From Rhodocollybia butyracea (taxonomy: Eukaryota > Basidiomycota > Agaricomycetes > Agaricales > Omphalotaceae): 64,000 bases of DNA. Made by a program: the position numbers and the translations under genes. Under the pieces are notes generated by a model. The model saw only the letters and a program-made list of their open reading frames with translations. It did not search any database and had not been told where the DNA came from. Location: positions 558,001 through 622,000 of the forward strand of contig JADNRY010000013.1 in NCBI GenBank assembly GCA_015501585.1, written 5' to 3'. This document shows, piece after piece, positions 49,075 through 59,888 of the stretch; the first letter of the stretch is position 1; the number at the start of each line of letters is the position of its first letter.

Positions 49075-52000
49075 TTACAATCCCCACTCGGCACCAGAAA
49101 TAAACACCACTCGTCGGAGAGTCGGGCACTGCCTGATCCACATCCTTATGTGTTTTTTCTCATTGTCAGAGAGAATCGTCGTTTCAGGTATGCCCTCTGT
49201 TGTCGTAGACGTTTCAGCCACGGCTGGAGTCGAAGGCTCACTATTTCCTTTCGCACTTTCGCCGTTGCCATCGTGATTCCAATCGACTCCTCGCATGGAG
49301 CTCGAAACCGAAAGTCCAGAAGTAGTCATTGACGATACCCTTCGTTCCCAACGTTGAGTGGGTAGATCGTCGTCGAAACGATCGGATAAACCCTGATGGG
49401 CTTGTATAGACTGTGAGTATCGAGGAGTAGACGGTGTTGAAGGTACCCTTGGGGTAGTGGGGTAAGTGGCGGGGGTACTGCTGTGCATGGCGATCCATAG
49501 GGAGTGAGTGTAGGTGTAAGAGGAAGTGTTACGGACGTCTCTGTAGAATTCAAGGTGACGATCTTGGGTAGAGGCGAAGGAGGCGTAGTCTCGGCCCTCT
49601 TACTGCGTTTTTTGAGACTCGGAAGACGAGCTCGAAGAAAGTTGGGTTTAGATATAGGCAAAGTGGGTGATTCTGGGATGCGATCTGAAGAAATGGCAGC
49701 TGCACCAAGGGGAATCTTTGGCACATCGTCAGTAGTTGGTACCGTCGAGGGAGGCTCAGGGAACATTGTCAATGAGACAATCGATCCAACAGAAGGAACC
49801 GTTTCACCAGAAGCTAGAGACAGTTGACTGCTGCTGGCGTGACTGATTTGGGATCTCTTGGTCGGTGAATGGCAAGTTTGGCTTCTTTGAATTTCCGATT
49901 CGACACTGTTCTCGAATGTATCGGTGGGAGACAATAATGGGTCGTAGTCGTCCAAATTGACACTGGAATGATTTCCTTCGAATGACGCTGCCTGGTCAGC
50001 GTCATTTACTTGAACGGAAGGAAGAGGGATTGCTATTTTAGGGGAAGATTCATCCACAACCTACGGACGCAGGATCAATTCAGAATGAATCACGGTCCGG
50101 TGAAGAAGCGAAGAGGCGTACAGGTACATCGGCTGTTGGAAATACAGGAGAATGCGAAGAATGCATCTCTTCCGTTTCAGAAGGAGTTGATAGCCGCATT
50201 ACAAGCGTGCAAAGAGTTCGATATCTGGGAAGAACAGAGTGTACAGTTTTGTGCAATACCTACGAAATATTCATTCTTAGAGCCATTCTTCACATAGAAA
50301 CTATCAACTCACCTCCTCCGTCCTGGGTCCATTGAAAGGCACGGCGATCTCAAGGTGATGTAGTCCAGGAGGATCCTCCTCAGTTGGTGGGCCTCCATGA
50401 CTGTCCACGGAGTGTATATGCTTCTCCTCTTGGTCCCTCGGGAGGCTAACAATTGGAAAGCCTCCAAGGACGGCACCAGCCGCTCCAAGAACCTTCTCTA
50501 CGGTCCTCCTATCGACACCCTTTCCAAAGTTCAGATGTAGTATCTCAGGCCCTGGAAGAAATTTCTGATCTCCTTTATTCTCCCCTCCTTGATTTATTTT
50601 CGAAATTGCTTCGTCAGACAGTTTTAGAACCCCGATGAGTTCCGCGGGTCGCAAGCCTCCGACCAGAGTATCATTTATATTCATACCGACCTCCTTCAGT
50701 GTGCCTGCTCTGTAGGGGGCGAGGAGCTGAAGAAGGGACGGCGGAGCACAAACGCTTTCAAGATGGGGTAGGAGAGTTGATGATTTACTCAACGTGGCCA
50801 AGGTCAAGTTGACTTCTGGCACAAAGTTTACACTGGATGATGATAACGGAGAGGGGGGAAGCGGGACCGCAAAAGAAGATGGAGGGGCAAGTGAGGGAGA
50901 TGATGGAGGTGAGGATGGAGGGAAGGCCAGGAGGGAGTTAGCTGTTGAAGGCGGAAGAGGAAAGTGGGTACTATTGTACATTGACGAAAGCATTGGCTGG
51001 TCCGTCTCAGCATGAGAGTCAAATAATTGAGGGAAACTCAATGTAGTAATGTTAACCTGGCCATCAAGCCAGGTAAAGAGCTCCACCTTCTCCACAGGCG
51101 TAAGATCAGTATTGAGAAACGTTACGGAACGAAGACCAAATGCGGTATGATGTTGCATGAAGTCAATAGAAAAGTAGGGAAGGGTGATGGTGGTGAGATG
51201 ATTCATGTGGGATAAAACAAGTGCTGAAGGGAATGTCGGGAGATGTAACGATGAGGTTGCGCTGCATATCAACACTCGTGTCAACTCAGTTAGGTCTGTT
51301 CTCCTAGCCAAGAACGTATTGAGCTTATCCTGGCGACTGGCGGAGATGTTCCGTAGATCAACTGTCTCGTAGATAACGATCCGGGCTGCAGAGCAGAAGT
51401 TTTTGGATAGAGATGCGAGACCGAGAAGCAGCCTTCGGGGCAGGAGTCTGAACACGCGTGTTAGGACTCGCTGAGGGAGTTCACGTAAGCCTAGGCGGGG
51501 CGGAGGTTTCCTGCGGACGTTCAGAGTGAACGTCGGAGGACTGTGAGGGAGAACGGTGACAAGATTTGGCGCAGAAGTTGTTCTCGAAGGGCCTGCCCAT
51601 ACGGCAGATACTTTGGTTGCTTTTGTAGCTATGAACACAGGATTGTCTTGTACTAGTTCGGCCTCTTCCTCGAGTAAAGATTGTGAAAGGGAATGTAGAG
51701 AATGAGAATAGGTTCGTGAATGGAAAGATGAGTTTTTGGAATGTAACGAAGGGTTTATTGATCGTCGTGTGTAAACTTTGGAAGCCATCAAGAACGACGA
51801 GTCCGAAGGAGAAAGTAAAGATTGGATCGACTGTATCGAAAACCGCCGTTGTATTTTCTGTTGCGTTGGTTTCTTTGGCGTCGCGAGATTTGTATCCTCT
51901 TCATCTTCTTCCGCAACAGAAGAATAAATAGATGGAGCTGGCGGCCCAAGGTCATTGGGTTGCCTAATTTCGTCCAAGTCTTCCACTTCTGAATCCGAAG

Positions 52001-52322
52001 AGCCTCGGAAGGTAACCGATGATCTCCGAGCTTTAGATCTTTTTTCCATCTTCCAGCCCATCTTTCTCGGCTGCGGTACCTCGTAGCCAATACCCATACC
52101 GGCCAGCGGCTTTCCAAAAGTGTCCTGTGGTGGCTTCTTGCGCGGAGTAAACATTGTTGAAACTCGTCTCATGATAGAGCCAGAATGAGAATTCGTGCTG
52201 TCGTTGGGATTATCGCTGGAACTGGGTCCATGACCAGCATTCGAGCTGGAGGAAGCCTGCGTACGGCCGTGGCCATTGGAACTCGATGTGGAAGTTACTA
52301 GCGTCCGACGGGCGAAAGCCAT
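49075..52322 (-). CDS. Large F-box protein with Ser/Pro-rich arms
   Basis: The ATG at 52322 starts a ~290-residue Ser-rich, probably disordered region. An F-box-like motif follows (LGLRELPQRVLTRVFRLLPRR) with SLSKNFCSAARIVIYE after it, then leucine-rich segments. After an intron of ~240 nt (50082-50318) the protein continues with VVDESSPKIAIPLP and another Ser/Thr/Pro-rich stretch. The last segment (to ...RRVVFISGAEWGL, 49075) is in a different frame. A 55-nt intron with a GTCCGT donor (~49535-49481) restores it, although a one-base deletion could look the same. The role is presumably as an SCF adaptor; the target is unknown. Confidence 0.75.
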
Positions 52323-52714
52323 CGATTATATGCGCAAACAAAGCAGACCTGAACTCCGTCAGTATCAAAATCTTGGAAGGATATACCCAGCTTACAACCA
52401 AAGGAAAGACGGCCAGCTCGCTGGAAGTATATAGAGAACAAAACTTGTATGTATTTCTTTTAAACAACATCATAGCAATATCACTGTTGTTGTGTTGTTG
52501 CCGGTTGTAACCGTTAAGCTTTTTTATTAAGTAGCGTCTCAGTAAGTTGAACTTATGTAAAACTTGACGACTTGCAATCGTGCTTCACATTGACATATTT
52601 ATAGTGGAAATGTACAGTATAAATATATGCTACGAAAACGGTGTCGACGAATCTGGTGTCGATGAATGCGCATTAGAGTTGAGAATGCGCATTAGAGTTG
52701 AGAATGGAATCAAG
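52323..52714. other. Intergenic region with 19-bp tandem repeat
   Basis: This 392-bp gap lies between HAP5 and the large F-box gene on the same strand. It contains a perfect 19-bp tandem repeat, listed separately, and the F-box promoter. Nothing else is seen. Confidence 0.5.
52664..52701. repeat. Perfect 19-bp tandem repeat, two copies
   Basis: GAATGCGCATTAGAGTTGA occurs at 52664-52682 and again at 52683-52701 without a gap or mismatch. It lies in the HAP5 3' flank. Confidence 0.9.
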
Positions 52715-53526
52715 CTAGAAACAACAGGGGTTTGGTAACTGAGATAAGCACAAAGAGCAAAAACATTCACCTGCTCGACAATTTCCGATTTCCCAACCGC
52801 ATTCTCTGGATTCTGATAGGACTAAGACAGAGCTGTGAGAACGAATCCAGCGGGAGCTCAGAAACATGACATGTACCTGCACATCCTGGGCATTAGACGT
52901 TCCAGCTTCTGCACCGAGTGCAACACCACTGATTCCGGTATTTTTCCTAGCAGCAGCACTTGACGATGTCCCACCTCTCTGTAAGTCTCGTGGCACAATA
53001 TCAATGAGAAAGTCAAACTGGTCAGACTTGCTCAATGCGGCGGCTATATCTGACCGTGATAAAGTCCGACGTTTATTGGAATCCGCAATGATGAACGCGC
53101 GCGCGGTAATCTCTTCAATGAATACTGTAATACCTGAATAAAACAACGGGTGATAAATGAACATCTTGTTTCGTACTTACTTTCGCAAGCCTTGCAAAAC
53201 AGAATCGGGGCTATGAGAGAGGCAAGCAAGGTGTTTGCTCAAAGGTCCTCGAAAGATATGACTTGTCCCGCACCATCAGCTGCGATCATCTAGGATAACT
53301 AGTCAGTGAACTCAGACAAAACCGACATACAATCCATGATAGATACCTTGACATCAGGATCACTTTTCATGACCTTCTTTATCCGTGCAAGAGGTAATAT
53401 CGGGTGTCTATAGTCCGAGGTTTCTTGCTCTGCGGAATCAATTTGTCTTTGCCAGAATGCAGGCAGAAACTCATTCAAGTGTTCTCCAGAGCGTACATAT
53501 GGTTGTTGTTGTGGTGAAGGAGCCAT
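52715..53526 (-). CDS. HAP5: CCAAT-binding factor subunit HAP5/NF-YC
   Basis: The NF-YC histone-fold region begins [20 protein letters not shown], continues with [10 protein letters not shown] and [19 protein letters not shown], and ends [18 protein letters not shown] then [10 protein letters not shown], a close match to HAP5. HAP5 pairs with HAP3 and binds CCAAT boxes with HAP2. The first real ATG is at 53526 ([16 protein letters not shown]). Five or so short introns are present. The C-terminus is Ser/Ala-rich and ends LPNPCCF at 52715. The start codon lies 84 bp from that of the divergent RRM gene. Confidence 0.9.
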
Positions 53527-53610
53527 GAATGGAAATAGACGCTCAAGGTCATCTATTTTGGGAGGGAACGTGACCAATTCAGTGCTTTATCACAAACCAC
53601 CACAGCGCTC
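53527..53610. promoter_or_regulatory. Very short bidirectional promoter HAP5/RRM gene
   Basis: Only 84 bp separate the divergent start codons, so both core promoters and 5' leaders share this space or extend into coding sequence. No TATA box is seen. Confidence 0.6.
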
Positions 53611-56013
53611 ATGTCCAAAACCACAACTCTAGATTCTGACCTCTACGGCGGTACGAAAGCTTCAAAAAATATGTCCTACCTGCTCATTAACTGTCTTTAG
53701 ATATCTACGGCGATGAAGACAACGACTTTGGCTTCATAGAACCCGCCCCAGAAGACAACGCGGCAGAAATTGTCTCCTCAGAACCCAAAACAGAAGAAAA
53801 AACAGTAGCTCAAGCCTCATCATCTAAAACTGGTGACCTTCCGTCTTCGTTACCAGCAAAACCCGCTCCTAATACCAACGGCAATACGAATGGCAACACA
53901 TCGCAGTCTCAAAGTGTTATGCCAAATTCGCTTTCCTACTCGGCACAGATCGCTCAGCAGTTCTCTGCCTACCAACAGACACCTAGCCAAGAACGCCAAC
54001 AGCGCGTGTCTGGCTCCGGTCCTTCTGGGCTTCCTAAAACCTCACCTATAGCAACTGTGGACTCTACCTCGGGTGATTCGGACACGGTTTTTGGCAAGAA
54101 ACCATCCGAAATGCATGATGCTGGGTGAGTTTTATTTTTCTGAATTCTATGATGATATCCGGAGCAAAATGCATCATGACACGCTACTGCTGCTTGCAGT
54201 TACTTTATACTATTGCTTACGCATATGAACTTTATGATTGGTGACGAAAAATGGTGCTGCTACTTTTCACCTACAAACCGCTATGTATTAGCACCTCATG
54301 ATACTTTTCTTACCCCTCTTTTCTTTTTCATCTGGTTACTAATTCGGATATTCATTATTAATGTCTCTTCCTCGCTATCTCTGTCGTCCTCCACTCTCGG
54401 AATCCGACTTACCGACTTGTTACTGTCTCTCTCTCTCACTCTGCTATATGACGATACGCTTGATATTACTCGGGAATCCTTCAATCCTATCAACTCTGGT
54501 TCTACCTTTCGCTCGATTTCTGTCAAAATTTCGGTTCATCGAAAATGATACGTCTGAAGTAAGCTCTTCGTAGGCGGTCTTAGTGTGGGTTTTCTTGTTC
54601 TCTTCGTTGCCTCCTGCTTATATGCTTACTCCTAAAAATGTATCTATCACCAGTGGGACACTAGTGATGGTACCGCTCTTTTACATATCACCCGGTCTAC
54701 CAAATGCTAATCAACGTCCATCTCGGTGCCTATTCGAATAGAAGGTTTAAGAAATTACTTTTCACAATTTGGCAAGGTATATAGCTCTGAAGCCCAAACT
54801 GATCATGATATCTAATCTGGTTTTCAATACTCAAGGTTGATGCATGCACGATCATGCGTGATCCTTCAGGGACTTCAAGAGGCTTTGCGTTCTTGACCTT
54901 TGAAGATCCGAATGCAGTTCATGCTGTGACTGCTCGAGATCACTTTCTCGATGGAAAAGCTGTGAGTACGGTATAGTTTTCTTCCATGGGTCCTCTGTTA
55001 ATCGGTTATGCAGATTGACCCCAAACGCGCGATACCTCGCGAAGAGCATCTTCGAAACACACGGTACTTCGTTGGCGGTCTCGCTCCTACAACAACCTCG
55101 GAGTCGATGAAAGACTTCTTTGCCGCATTCGGCAAAGTTGTTGATGCAACTGTTATGCTTGATCGCGAGTCTGGACGCTCGAAAGGATTCGGATTCGTAA
55201 CGTTCGAGGACGCGGATAATGCAGACCAGTTGGTCGGTAAGAATTTGGTTTTGGACGATAAGCAGGTATGTATTACGCATTGCGTGTTTCCTATGACGCT
55301 AATACTCCTTGCAGATTGAAGTAAAAATGGCTCAACCTCGAAGCCAACGTGACCAAAATCGAAACGCAACGGGCAACAATGTCAGCACTAGCAATACCGC
55401 ACCGAACAATCGTACAGGAGACTTGTTCGAAAATCGCATGTCACAAGCGAACATACCTTTTATTCCTCAACAACAAAACCCCATGTCGAACATGATGTTC
55501 CAGCGGTCGATGGGTCAGATGCCGATGATGGGGAATGGGATGCCGATGATGAACATGAACCCGATGAGCATGATGGGTATGAATATGATGCAAAATTTCA
55601 ACCCTATGGCCGCTGGCATGATAGGCGGTGGGGGAATGAACGGGATGGGACTGGGTGCAGGTGGTGGTGGTGGTGGTATGGGCGGAATGGCCAACATGAT
55701 GGCCGGGGGCGGACTGGGTGGCATGGGGAGTGGGATGAACAACATGAACGCAATGAACGTGGGGAACCCCGGTGCTATGCGGTTGGGTATGGGCCCTATT
55801 GGTAACACTGCTGGCATGAATCCAGCGGCTGCAATGATGGGAGGTGGTTCAATGGGTGGAGTTGGGGGGATGATGCAGATGCGTCCAGGGGGAAATGCTA
55901 TGAGCGGTGGAATGGTTACGCCGTTTGCGAGAATGACAGCAAACGCTACAGGCCCTGGGCCCATGCGGATGAATACTCGGGGTCAACATAGTTTCCATCC
56001 TTACTCTCGATAA
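53611..56013 (+). CDS. Two-RRM RNA-binding protein, Met/Gly-rich tail (Hrp1/DAZAP-like)
   Basis: The N-terminal ~160 residues are Asn/Gln/Ser-rich. RRM1 shows the RNP-2 motif LFVGGLSW and RNP-1 RGFAFLTF; RRM2 shows YFVGGLAP and KGFGFVTF. The C-terminal ~230 residues are rich in Met, Gly and Asn, likely prion-like. The order and spacing match yeast Hrp1 and animal Musashi/DAZAP1 proteins, which bind mRNA 3' ends; the exact role is inferred. RRM1 is assembled from tiny exons: 54560-54584 (25 nt), 54654-54669 (16 nt) and 54742-54776 (35 nt), between a 435-nt intron and shorter ones. Exon 1 is 53611-53650. Confidence 0.9.
54560..54776 (+). other. Chain of micro-exons (25, 16 and 35 nt) in RRM1
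   Basis: Exon 54560-54584 encodes G-KLFVGGLS, exon 54654-54669 encodes WDTSD and exon 54742-54776 encodes E-GLRNYFSQFGK. Each is flanked by GT and AG (for example GTGGGT, GTACCG, GTATAT donors). Together they give the complete first half of RRM1 in phase. Confidence 0.85.
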
Positions 56014-56467
56014 AGCTTTTACGTCTTGTATTTTTATGCTTACAGTAGTGCTTATGTATAATATTTGTGGCTCCAGTGGTCGCTAGAGGTATACACAAGG
56101 GAAACTAGTCTCACGTTTTCTCAGCGAGAACTCCAAGATACAGGTCGCAAAATTGTTCCTTCAGCCTTGTCTTCAGTTCCGTCACTTTCCAGAGTGTCGC
56201 TACCTCCGAGAGGCTTGAATTTCAGGTGAAATCGGATATTTCTCTGTAGATCGACGTCTTGTCATACAATAAATTACGCACCAACAGCTATTAGGTCGTG
56301 ATACTGCGTGATCTCAAATACAAGATCTCGAATTCCTCCAGATGGAGCCGAATGATATAAACCGAAGTCTGTGATTGCTAGTCAAGCATAAGTTCATCCT
56401 CGCTTCAGACCGTCATCTTACGAACATGCCCCCATTCCATTGAACCACTTATCCCATTCATCATCAG
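56014..56467. other. Intergenic, convergent 3' ends
   Basis: This 454-bp gap lies between the stops of the RRM gene and the CNH-domain gene. No gene, repeat or RNA is visible. Confidence 0.5.
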
Positions 56468-58559
56468 CTAAAGTCCAAATAAGAAGGATGGAAGAAGCTC
56501 GACAACTTGGTGAACGGTTGCCGAGCTAGGTCCTCCTACGACCGAGTCGGGTGGACCCATAACCGCATGCACATGTCCCACTTTGTTGAGGGATTCATCG
56601 GGTTTGAGTGAGACTGAGCTAATAACATTCCGCCCGTCCCAGATACAACGGATATCATGACCACGGATAATTTGTACCGGATGTCCAGTTTCGAGACGTC
56701 GCACCTCAATGAAGGAAGAATTGAAGAGAACTATGTATGGAGCATGAACAGCGACGCTGTCTGCTGTTCCCTCCCATTCGATTATTCCTGCAGCTATATT
56801 GGGGCTACCGCTCTTGTCTACATACACGCCGAACTCTGGAAGCCGAGATGAGAGAACCGGAGTCTTGGTAGTGAGAGCACGCACCATTATAGCATAGCAA
56901 AAACTTGTCCTCGGCTGATTTGAACATGCCTATCGGACGGCAGGATTCACAGCGTTCAGCGAGATATGCCAATCCCGGATCATCCCTTTGCGGGATTGTC
57001 ACGCTCTGTAAGCTATAGAATGTTGATTTAGATTAAGTGAGGGAGAGGTTACAACCACGCACTCTACCACGTCCATGATTTCAAAGCCTTTTGAACACAG
57101 TATTGCTATCCCCGCCTTCAAAAATATGACGTCATACGACTCGTACGGTAAGAGAAATTCCTGAATTGTAAAGTCGAGTGATGCAGATAGATTCTTAAGG
57201 TAAACTTGAACAACATACCTTATAAGTGAACCACGCGGATTCGGCAGATTGAATATTTTCACGGAAGGGTTCAAGGACGTGGAAGATACTGTCAAGCTAC
57301 AGTAACAAAATGTAGAAACCAAACAAGGTAGCGAAGAGTCACTCAAGTACTCACCCCTTTCTTGCACATATATATATAACTAGCGGTCGTCCAAACAAGG
57401 TTCCAACGGCGAAGAAATCCACGTCCTTGTTTCCGTTGAGTTTTTGCGGCTGCTGAGAAGGCGCTGTGAGAAGGGACAGCGACTCTACGAGGGTTTCAAT
57501 GTGATATGCAAACAGCGACTATTGGGATGTCATAAATCATCCATTGACACTGTAGAAATGACATTGAACTTGCTTTGTCCGCCAATACCAAGAATATTCC
57601 ATAATCTTCCAATATAGCGCATTGAGTGACGAACTTGAGATCCAGAACCTGTCGCATAGCTATAAGAATTGATCTTCAATGCAATATCGACAGAAATACA
57701 ATTGAGATCAGACGCACATTTGGGATCATCTCTAAACCCAATCCAGACACCTTCGGTACATCCGACAGCGACTAGAGCCCTCCTTGGCGCCTTGTCTACA
57801 ATTTCCACCTCTTAAGTACAGGTAACCTTCACTCAAACGAAAATTGTACTCACTAATCAATATCGAACAAACCCTCCCAGTAAACCCTCCCTTGCTCGTA
57901 CTGCCATCACCGCCACTCTCAGACTCATCAACCCCCGCAGGAGTCAAAGATATATCCCTATTCAATACTTCCACCTTGAATACCTGGAGACTCTCCTGCT
58001 CCACCCTCTCTAGTTCCAATGCATTTTTCAATTCGGCCAACCGCGACCGATCCTGTTCGTCGAGGTCATTGTCACTATCACTCCAACTGTCTTCATTTTC
58101 GCCAAGGTCATTGTCAGTATCGCTCCAATCAACCACATCATCTTCATTTTCACCAAGGTCATGGTCACTATCACTCTCAGTAAACACATCATCTTCCAGG
58201 TCTAGTTCCAAGTCGTTCGGAAAGCCTTCCACGGACATGGCTGGATCATAGCCAGTGTCATAGAAGTCACTATCACTCTCAGTAAATACATCATCTTCAT
58301 TTTCGTCAATCTGCTGGTGTACTATGTCCAAGTCTAGTTCCAAGTCGTTCGGAAAGCCTTCCACGGACGTGGCTGGAAAATCGAACCTAGCATAGACAGA
58401 ATCATGATCTGACAGTAAGGTCAATTGAAAGCAGTGTGCGCTAATGACCACAAAAGCACACATACGGTCAAACTCAACGACTTTCATATGCTGGCACAAG
58501 TAAAGATCCAACTTTGCAGGATCGTCGAGATCGCTGTTTACCTGGAAGATGTTGAGCAC
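56468..58559 (-). CDS. CNH (citron homology) domain protein with acidic repeats
   Basis: The C-terminal ~350 residues match the CNH domain of fungal Rho GEFs (Rom2-like) and related kinases: VAVGCTEGVWIGFRDDP, EFLLPYESYDVIFLK, CSKGFEIMDVVE, CRPIGMFKSAEDKFLLCYN, WEGTADSVAVHAPYIV and PVQIIRGHDIRCIWDGR. About ten introns split it. Before it lies a ~150-residue Asp/Glu/Ser region holding two copies of SVEGFPNDLELDL within a 132-bp repeat. No Dbl-homology or PH domain is present. The 5' end is uncertain: the first codon of the open frame (58559) is GTG, the first ATG is at 58487, and a 49-nt intron could join it to the gene upstream. Confidence 0.7.
58201..58376 (-). repeat. In-frame 132-bp duplication in CNH gene
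   Basis: The 44-bp stretch at 58201-58244 recurs at 58333-58376 with one mismatch. Copies are offset by 132 bp (44 codons) and keep the frame. Each encodes the SVEGFPNDLELDL segment, followed or preceded by acidic FTESDSD stretches. Confidence 0.85.
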
Positions 58560-58569
58560 TTTCTACGAC

Positions 58570-59888
58570 TCAGTAAGCAGTAAACTCAACGTTTTCAAAG
58601 ATCAGCGAGGCCCAGTCGCTATCATGAGTGATCGCAACAGCTGCTTCATCGTTCTGAGAAACGTTGAGGAAGAAATTCTGAGTTTTCTTGCCAGCAACGC
58701 ACGTTGTCCAAAATCCACTGATTAAGCACATCTGAAGGATGAAAGGCCTATTTGCACAAAGTAAGAAACCATTTTAGAGAAAGAGACGTAGACATTGCAC
58801 TTGAAATTTGGCAGGCAACGGAGGTTCTGCTAGTAAGCTGGCGAAAAAATCCTTCAACACATCATCTTCTTGATTTGCTCCTGAGCGTTTTGGAGGCAGA
58901 AATCGCTGCCAAGTACGCCGTAATACAGAAGATGCTGATGACGAGCTGCCTGTCCTCTGATTAGTTAAGAGCTGATCAATATTGAGACTAGATATATCTG
59001 TTACTTCCGATGCAATCTTAACCCTGGGGAATGCCCTTGAGGTTCGAACTGCAATCCTAAGGCCACGTAAGAAGATACAGCCGGACTGGTTTCCAGAAAT
59101 GCCGTCAGCATCGCTCGACCATGATGCAAAGTCAGATCTGCTGAAGTGATATTCTGGAGCACCTATAACATTATCAGATCGCTTCGGCACAAAGTCCAAG
59201 TGTACGCTTCCAGGTCGTGCGTCCGTGAAAGAGGCCACCCCCCATGCGCGCGTTTTGTCAAAGCCAGTAATGAGATAGAGCGCCCCATTAGGAACTCCTC
59301 GAGCTAAGGGTCCATTGACAAACTCATACCACATCTGAGCACACACTGCTGCATGCTTACAAAAGTTGAGATACTTCTGGTGGTCCGTTCTTTTCCCTCC
59401 TTCAGGAAGTACAAGCAAGGCGCCTTCGGAAGCTGATGAGCTGAAAGACAGTCCCACTCCAACTTCTTCCGGGACTCCGCTAAAAATTCAACGTGTAAAT
59501 GAATCCCATAATAACCAAGTTCGACATACGGGATAGGACCATGTCCTTCAGAGTACGGAACTTTACTTTGGAGAACTTGAGATTGGTTATTGGCAACATG
59601 GGAACCTGGTTGGTATTCTTGTGTAGAGCCCTTCGTGTCACTTTCATCTATGTGGAGTTGCTTGAAATCAGGAGGAACCCTTCCAGCGTTTATAGGGTGA
59701 TCTGCAGGTAGGCAAGCATTAAAAAGATCGTCGAACCCTCCAAACTCATTGAGAACTCCAACATCTCCGATGCGTACTCCTTCCTGTTTGTATGGTTCCG
59801 GAAGACGCTCATCCGGTTTTGGTTTCCACAGAGCGTAGCCTCTCTGTTTGCGGAACAGCAGCCGAGCGTAGACCTCATTTTCAGCCAT
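58570..59888 (-). CDS. Hypothetical protein of a mushroom-expanded family
   Basis: The protein starts at 59888 (MAENEVYARLLFRKQRG) and contains GYALWKPKP, VRIGDVGVLNEFGGFDDLF, LPADHPINAGRVPPDF, VGLSFSSSASEGALLVLPEG, LYLITGFDKTRAWGVASFT and HPSDVLNQWILDN...AVAITHDSDW. These conserved positions match a family repeated in Agaricomycete genomes; no function is known. At least two introns are present, one ~50 nt long before PEEVGVGLSF. The frame stops at 58570, only 10 nt before the open frame of the CNH gene. An ATG in the same frame upstream (59996) is also possible. Confidence 0.7.

Noticed and set aside
49481..49535. Apparent frameshift in the large F-box gene
   Set aside because: A 55-nt GT-AG intron of normal size (GTCCGT donor) restores the frame, so an indel is not needed.
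55515..55964. 149-codon minus-strand frame rich in Pro and Ile
   Set aside because: It is the antisense of the Met/Gly-rich tail of the RRM protein.
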